Source of the DNA: an uncultured Alphaproteobacteria bacterium
Lineage (GTDB): Bacteria; Pseudomonadota; Alphaproteobacteria; Methylaequorales; Methylaequoraceae
Reading direction: 5' to 3'
Assembly (NCBI GenBank): GCA_902530985.1
Contig: CACACI010000007.1
Span: 1 to 55,782, forward strand
Length of the DNA stretch: 55,782 nt
Part shown: piece by piece, positions 51,836 to 55,782 of the stretch
Numbering within the stretch: the stretch's first letter is position 1
Layout of the letters: every line of letters starts with the position of its first letter
The notes under the pieces: model-generated
What the model was told of the DNA's origin: nothing
The model's input: only the letters and a program-made list of their open reading frames with translations
Database searches by the model: none
Program-made: the position numbers and the translations under genes

Positions 51836-52141
51836 ATGCTTAAAAAATTAATTAAGATCTTTAAAGTTAAAAATAGCAATCAGTTAATAATCGTATTCAT
51901 TGTTTTTGGAATCACTGGTTCTTTATCAGTTGTTCTAGGAAAATTGATTTTATTAGAATTGATTGGAGAAAGTATTCTAGATAATGATTTTTATTGGATT
52001 TTAAGAATAGTTCTGATTTTTCCAATTTATCAAATTTTGTTAATTGTTGTGGGTACTGTTTTTGGTCAATTTAGTTATTTCTGGAAGATAGAAAAAAAAA
52101 TTTTGATACGTATGGGGTTTATTAAATCACCGGGTAGTTAA
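51836..52141 (+). CDS. Small membrane protein, DUF6787-like
   Basis: A 101-residue protein with two hydrophobic helices (about 17-40 and 50-77) and a conserved tail FSYFWKIEKKILIRMGF, which recalls the DUF6787 family. Function unknown. It starts five bases after cyaY and overlaps the convergent OmpA-like gene by 15 bases. Confidence 0.6.
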   Translation: MLKKLIKIFKVKNSNQLIIVFIVFGITGSLSVVLGKLILLELIGESILDNDFYWILRIVLIFPIYQILLIVVGTVFGQFSYFWKIEKKILIRMGFIKSPGS

Positions 52142-53212
52142 TTTAATTTCGATTCTTCTGTTTTTTTGTAACGCTTCTTGACTATCACCAATGTTGATAG
52201 GATAGTTTTCTCCGAACCCAGCTGCAACTAGCCTGTGAGGTTCAATACCTTCTTTAATAAAAAATTTCACAATATTTATTGCTCTAGAGCTAGACAAATG
52301 CCAGTTTGAATTAAATTTTTCGTTGTTTATAGGAATTTTATCAGTATGGCCATCAACTCTTAGAATCCAATCTATTTTTTTTGGAATTTTTTTTGAAATT
52401 TCAATGAGACTAATAGCGATTTCACTTAATTTCTCTATACCTTCTGCTTGAATTATGTCTGAACCAGATTCAAAAAAGATTTCAGATGGGAAGATAAACC
52501 TATCACCTGAGACAATAACATCATCTCTTTCTCCAAGAGCTTTTTTAATTTTTTTAAAAAAAACAGATTGATATTTCCTCAATTCTTGAACTTTTCCTGC
52601 AAGTGCTTGATTAAGCTTCTGTCCAAGGTTTTTTATTTTAACTTTATTTCTTTTATCCTCTTCTTCGGCATCTATTAGCAACTTCGACAGCTCTGCCAAC
52701 CTATCATTTAATTTTTTAAGGTCTCTTTTAAGTTCAAATATTTCCAATGAATTTTCTTCACTAACTTGATTGAGTTCTTTAACCTCTTTATTTTTCAATT
52801 TAAGGTTTTCTAGTAACTTTCCTTTTTCATCAACCAATTGTTTAAGTTCTTGTGTTTTTATTTTTAGTAAATAATCAGATTTAATTCGTAGATCTTCAAC
52901 AGCCTCTTTTTCAGTATTTAATTGTTTAATTTTTTGCTTAGAACTAGAAAAAGATCTGGATAATTCTTTGTTTTTCTTTTCAAGATCCTTTTTATCCTTC
53001 AATGTTGATTCAATTTGAGAAAGCAATTTTTCTATTTCATCATCAAGAGAAGAAATTTCTCCTCTTTTAATTTCAAGCTGATCGTTGAAATATATTTGAG
53101 TTACTGTAGAAATTAGAACGGTGAAAATAGTTACTATAAGTAAGGTGCCAAGAATATCTACAAAACCAGGCCAAATATTGATCTCATATATATTTTTTCG
53201 ATTAAGTCTCAC
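52127..53212 (-). CDS. OmpA/MotB-like envelope protein with long coiled coil
   Basis: A 361-residue protein: one N-terminal membrane helix holding an aspartate (WPGFVDILGTLLIVTIFTVL), as in MotB; a coiled coil at about residues 40-195; and a C-terminal OmpA peptidoglycan-binding domain (ILRVDGHTDKIPI near 283, SSSRAINIVKFFIKEGI, RLVAAGFGENYPI, RRIEIKL). It is encoded directly after its MotA/TolQ-like partner and probably forms a proton-channel complex. The pair is unlikely to be the flagellar stator itself, because of the long coiled coil. Confidence 0.83.
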   Translation of the reverse strand: MRLNRKNIYEINIWPGFVDILGTLLIVTIFTVLISTVTQIYFNDQLEIKRGEISSLDDEIEKLLSQIESTLKDKKDLEKKNKELSRSFSSSKQKIKQLNTEKEAVEDLRIKSDYLLKIKTQELKQLVDEKGKLLENLKLKNKEVKELNQVSEENSLEIFELKRDLKKLNDRLAELSKLLIDAEEEDKRNKVKIKNLGQKLNQALAGKVQELRKYQSVFFKKIKKALGERDDVIVSGDRFIFPSEIFFESGSDIIQAEGIEKLSEIAISLIEISKKIPKKIDWILRVDGHTDKIPINNEKFNSNWHLSSSRAINIVKFFIKEGIEPHRLVAAGFGENYPINIGDSQEALQKNRRIEIKLTTR

Positions 53213-54153
53213 TATCTTTTACTAATGTTAGCAATTGTTTTTGATAAAACTTTTATTTCCTCTTTTATATCTTTATTGAGATTTGTGTTTTCAGATATAA
53301 TTCTGTTAATTTCATGGATTGATTTGGATATTGATTCTTGGTGAAGATTTTGTTTATCTATAACTGCTGTAGACTTTTTTAAATTTTCTGTTGTTACCTC
53401 AATCAAAGACTCTATATATGCTGGTGCAAGATTCTTCTTGTCATTATTATCCATGTTCATGAGTGAAAATTTAGTTCTCTCAGATAGTTTTTCTTCAATT
53501 TCATTGTAAAACCTATTTTGTGCTTGATTTGATTGTAAATCTAGGAAACCCAAAACTAAAGATCCCCCTAGACCAAATAGAGAGGAACTAAATGCAGTTC
53601 CCATTCCACCTAATGGTTTTTCTAGGCCTTCTTTTAAAACTTTAAAAAGTTTTTGTGTATTCTCTGAGAAATCCAAACCACTTACTGTAGAACTTACAGA
53701 ATTTATAGTTTCAAGTAACCCCCAAAAAGTACCAAGTAAACCCAAAAAAATGCTGAGACCTATCATATATCTTGATATCTCTCTACTTTCAATAAGTCTT
53801 CCTTCTATACTTTCCATGACAGTTTTCATTGAAGATTGAGTGAAAATAAACTTGCCAGAGTGCTCTTTAAGATAATTATCTAAATATTTAAGTAATCTTG
53901 GTGATTTAACACTTAATTTATTAGTTGTTGATTGTTTAAAGGTGTTGGCAAGCCAATTCAGCTCATTTTTTATATTTATTAATTGTTTTAGAATGTAAAT
54001 TATTCCAAAAGTGATAACAAATAATATGAGAGTATTAAGTGTCTGGTTTGTTAAATAAAAATTTTTTAGATTGTCAAAATGAAAAAAGAGAAGCGCTAAA
54101 ACTATTGACAAGAAAAAAATAATTCTTAGTAAGTATTTTCCAATAATTTTCAT
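53212..54153 (-). CDS. MotA/TolQ/ExbB-like proton channel protein
   Basis: A 313-residue protein with two N-terminal helices, then a large loop, then YMIGLSIFLGLLGTFWGLLE near residue 130 and the hydrophobic GMGTAFSSSLFGLGGSLVLG near residue 178, which match the MotA/TolQ/ExbB core. The C-terminal 80 residues are coiled-coil and cytoplasmic. It shares one base with the OmpA-like gene, so the two are coupled. Confidence 0.83.
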   Translation of the reverse strand: MKIIGKYLLRIIFFLSIVLALLFFHFDNLKNFYLTNQTLNTLILFVITFGIIYILKQLINIKNELNWLANTFKQSTTNKLSVKSPRLLKYLDNYLKEHSGKFIFTQSSMKTVMESIEGRLIESREISRYMIGLSIFLGLLGTFWGLLETINSVSSTVSGLDFSENTQKLFKVLKEGLEKPLGGMGTAFSSSLFGLGGSLVLGFLDLQSNQAQNRFYNEIEEKLSERTKFSLMNMDNNDKKNLAPAYIESLIEVTTENLKKSTAVIDKQNLHQESISKSIHEINRIISENTNLNKDIKEEIKVLSKTIANISKR

Positions 54154-55782
54154 TTAAACACCAATAAAATTTAATATTACCTCATTCTTCCAATTTTTTG
54201 TTATATTTTCTTCATTTGTTTCAATTTTAATTCTATTGTGCGAAATTCCCTGATTTATGAGGAAGGCTCTTATGTATAGAGATCGTGATTTTGAGATTTT
54301 CTTATATTTGTTAAAATTCTTTTCTTTCTTTGATAGAAAAGTTTTTATTATTATTTTAACTGGTTTGTCTTTAATAATTTTGGCAAACTCTTTCAACTTT
54401 TTTTTTTGCTTAATACCGAGTTCTTTTTTATTGTCATCAAAATTTAATACTTCTCTTTTTGAACTAACTATTTGCTCTTTAAGTTCAACTATTGAACTAG
54501 GTTTCTTTATTATTGCAGTAAGAAGTTCATTGTCTTTTTTTTCTTGTAAGTTTTTACTGTTTTTGTTTTGTACTGACTTTTTTTGAAGTTTCTTCTTATT
54601 CTCATTATCTTTTTCAACTTTAATATTATTTTTTTTCCCTATATTTCTTTTTATAGAATTTTCATCAAAAAATTGTTTGGTTCCAACTATTTCTTTATCT
54701 TTTTCAATATCTTTTTTATTGAAATAAGAGAATTTCCTTTTTTGAATTTCTTCCTCTCTTTTTTTAATCAACTCTTCCTTTAAAAATTTGTTTTCAATAT
54801 TTTCTAAAATAATTTCATTTTGTTGGTTGTTATTCTTTTCTTCTTTCTTCAATATATCCGATTTGTTGAGAACTGTTATTTGAGTGAATTGATCAGGATT
54901 TTCGATTATATCCAATTCTTTTTGTTTGTTGTTAAGCATTTTATTCATTTTTTCTTCACTAGATTTCTTTCTGGCAGTTATAATTGCATTCTTTTCCGCA
55001 ATTCTTTCTGATTCTATTTTTTGCATATCTTCTCCTTTCTTTTTTTGTTCTGCTCTCTTTTTTTGTTTGCTTAACTCCTTTTTTTTTTTTATAAATTCTG
55101 CCCTTTCTTTTTTTTGATTTGCAAGATCTTGCTTAGCTTTAATTTTTTGCTCTTCTTGATATTTTCTTTCTATATTTTTTCTTTTTTTTAAATCTTCTTT
55201 TAATTTTTTTCTTTCAGCTAGTTTTTGTAACTTTTCTAATTTTTCAATTTCTTTTTTTCTCTGCTTTTGTTTGTCCCTCAGTTTTCTCTCCTGGACCAAT
55301 CTCTGTTTATCTTTTAATTTTTTTTGAATTTCATACTGTTTTTCTAATTCTTTTCTTTTTTGTCTTTCTTTCTTAATTCTTTCTTGTTCAGCTAATTTTT
55401 CTTTTTCAACTTCTCTTTTTCTTTTGTTTTGAATTTCTTTTTCTTTAATTTCAGCAGCTAATTTTTTTTTTTTTTCAATTTGTTTAAATTCTTCTAAGGT
55501 CAATTTTCTCTGTATTTCCTCCTCTTTTTTTAGTTGTAATAATCTTCGAGCTTCGTCAATTTCTTTCCTTTGTCTATTCTTTTCAGCTTCTCTTGCAATT
55601 TCTAATTCCTTTTGCCTTTGCTTTTCTATTTCTTTTGCTTCTTTTATTTCCTTTATTTTTTTTTTCTCTTCAGCTTTTTTTTGCTTTTCCAATTCTTTAA
55701 GCTTTTTATTTTCTACTTTTTTGGCTTTTTCTATTTCCTTAATTTGTCTTTTTTTTTCAGCTTTTCGAGCTTTTTCAAGTTC
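54154..55782 (-). CDS. Long Lys/Glu-rich (TolA-like) protein with OmpA-like C-terminus, 5' end outside window
   Basis: The frame is open to the right edge, so at least 543 residues are encoded and the start is not in the window (a TTG at 55692 is not a credible start). About 400 residues are Lys/Glu/Arg-rich, predicted to be a long continuous helix. The last 110 residues resemble an OmpA-type fold: KQKKKLKEFAKIIKDKPVKI, then SRSLYIRAFLINQGISHNRI. It lies one base before the MotA/TolQ-like gene. TolA-like envelope bridging is a reasonable guess, not proof. Confidence 0.7.
   Translation of the reverse strand, partial: ELEKARKAEKKRQIKEIEKAKKVENKKLKELEKQKKAEEKKKIKEIKEAKEIEKQRQKELEIAREAEKNRQRKEIDEARRLLQLKKEEEIQRKLTLEEFKQIEKKKKLAAEIKEKEIQNKRKREVEKEKLAEQERIKKERQKRKELEKQYEIQKKLKDKQRLVQERKLRDKQKQRKKEIEKLEKLQKLAERKKLKEDLKKRKNIERKYQEEQKIKAKQDLANQKKERAEFIKKKKELSKQKKRAEQKKKGEDMQKIESERIAEKNAIITARKKSSEEKMNKMLNNKQKELDIIENPDQFTQITVLNKSDILKKEEKNNNQQNEIILENIENKFLKEELIKKREEEIQKRKFSYFNKKDIEKDKEIVGTKQFFDENSIKRNIGKKNNIKVEKDNENKKKLQKKSVQNKNSKNLQEKKDNELLTAIIKKPSSIVELKEQIVSSKREVLNFDDNKKELGIKQKKKLKEFAKIIKDKPVKIIIKTFLSKKEKNFNKYKKISKSRSLYIRAFLINQGISHNRIKIETNEENITKNWKNEVILNFIGV

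Noticed and set aside
55690-55692. TTG at 55692 as the start of the Lys/Glu-rich gene
   Set aside because: The frame stays open without a stop to the window edge with the same composition, so the gene is cut by the window.
1-55782. Search for CRISPR arrays, transposases, prophage genes and attachment sites
   Set aside because: None seen by reading; the only tandem repeat is the in-frame one at 22948-23067 and no gene resembles an integrase next to either tRNA.

Overview
The window is about 55.8 kb of gene-dense, AT-rich (estimated by eye at roughly 30% G+C) bacterial chromosome. The gene content points to a free-living, flagellated alphaproteobacterium, probably one of the streamlined marine groups. 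Markers are the three-subunit transhydrogenase (pntAA-pntAB-pntB), COQ9 next to rpsU, DUF1013, DUF1244 and DUF465 proteins, the ruvX/gatC and pyrB-pyrC-plsY-topA order, frataxin and TRAP transporters. I cannot name the genus. No insertion sequence, prophage, CRISPR array or rRNA operon was seen. No gene-free stretch exceeds 300 bases.

Layout. (1) 1-8289: housekeeping genes: topA (partial), plsY, a pyrC-like gene, pyrB, a family III CoA-transferase and ruvX on the minus strand; gatCAB and tRNA-Ser(GCU) on the plus strand. (2) 8332-16100: a light-damage and redox region: MAPEG protein, two photolyase-family genes, a DCC thiol-redox protein and a tiny DUF2256 zinc-ribbon gene, then a 1-Cys peroxiredoxin, an ornithine/lysine-type decarboxylase, an EamA transporter and a metallo-beta-lactamase-fold lipoprotein. 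(3) 16102-34064: part of a flagellar locus: flgBCDEF with a very large hook gene; an acidic repeat protein; flgP-flgT-LysM-flgA-flgM-(flgN-like)-DUF2802-like; flhA-flhF-flhG-fliA plus an unknown gene; and a separate rod/hook gene. (4) 34109-37160: tRNA-Val(GAC) and a TRAP transporter split over both strands. (5) 37229-51830: rpmJ, pyk, N-formylglutamate amidohydrolase, DUF1244, a sugar epimerase, an acyl-CoA synthetase, pepF, pntAA/AB/B, rpsU, COQ9, purEK, DUF465, DUF1013, a quinone reductase, rpmE and cyaY. (6) 51836-55782: a small membrane protein and an envelope locus made of a MotA/TolQ-like channel, an OmpA/MotB-like protein and a long Lys/Glu-rich protein cut by the window end.

The most informative finding is regulatory. 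Four sigma-54 (-24/-12) promoters stand directly in front of flagellar transcription units: flgB, flgP, flhA and the separate flgG/flgE-like gene. The flhA leader also carries a perfect GTCAAAATTTTGAC palindrome resembling FleQ sites of Pseudomonas, downstream of the start point as in Pseudomonas flhA. Together with fliA, flgM, flhF and flhG, and with the outer-membrane ring proteins FlgP and FlgT, this is a gammaproteobacterial-style polar flagellum programme in what looks like an alphaproteobacterium.

Other items worth attention are an rpsU gene that appears to start at ATT, a tRNA-Val with C instead of U at position 33 placed 12 bases before a TRAP gene, a nearly leaderless flagellar mRNA, a pyrC-like protein without the HxH metal motif, and a photolyase-family protein without the usual iron-sulfur cysteine cluster.
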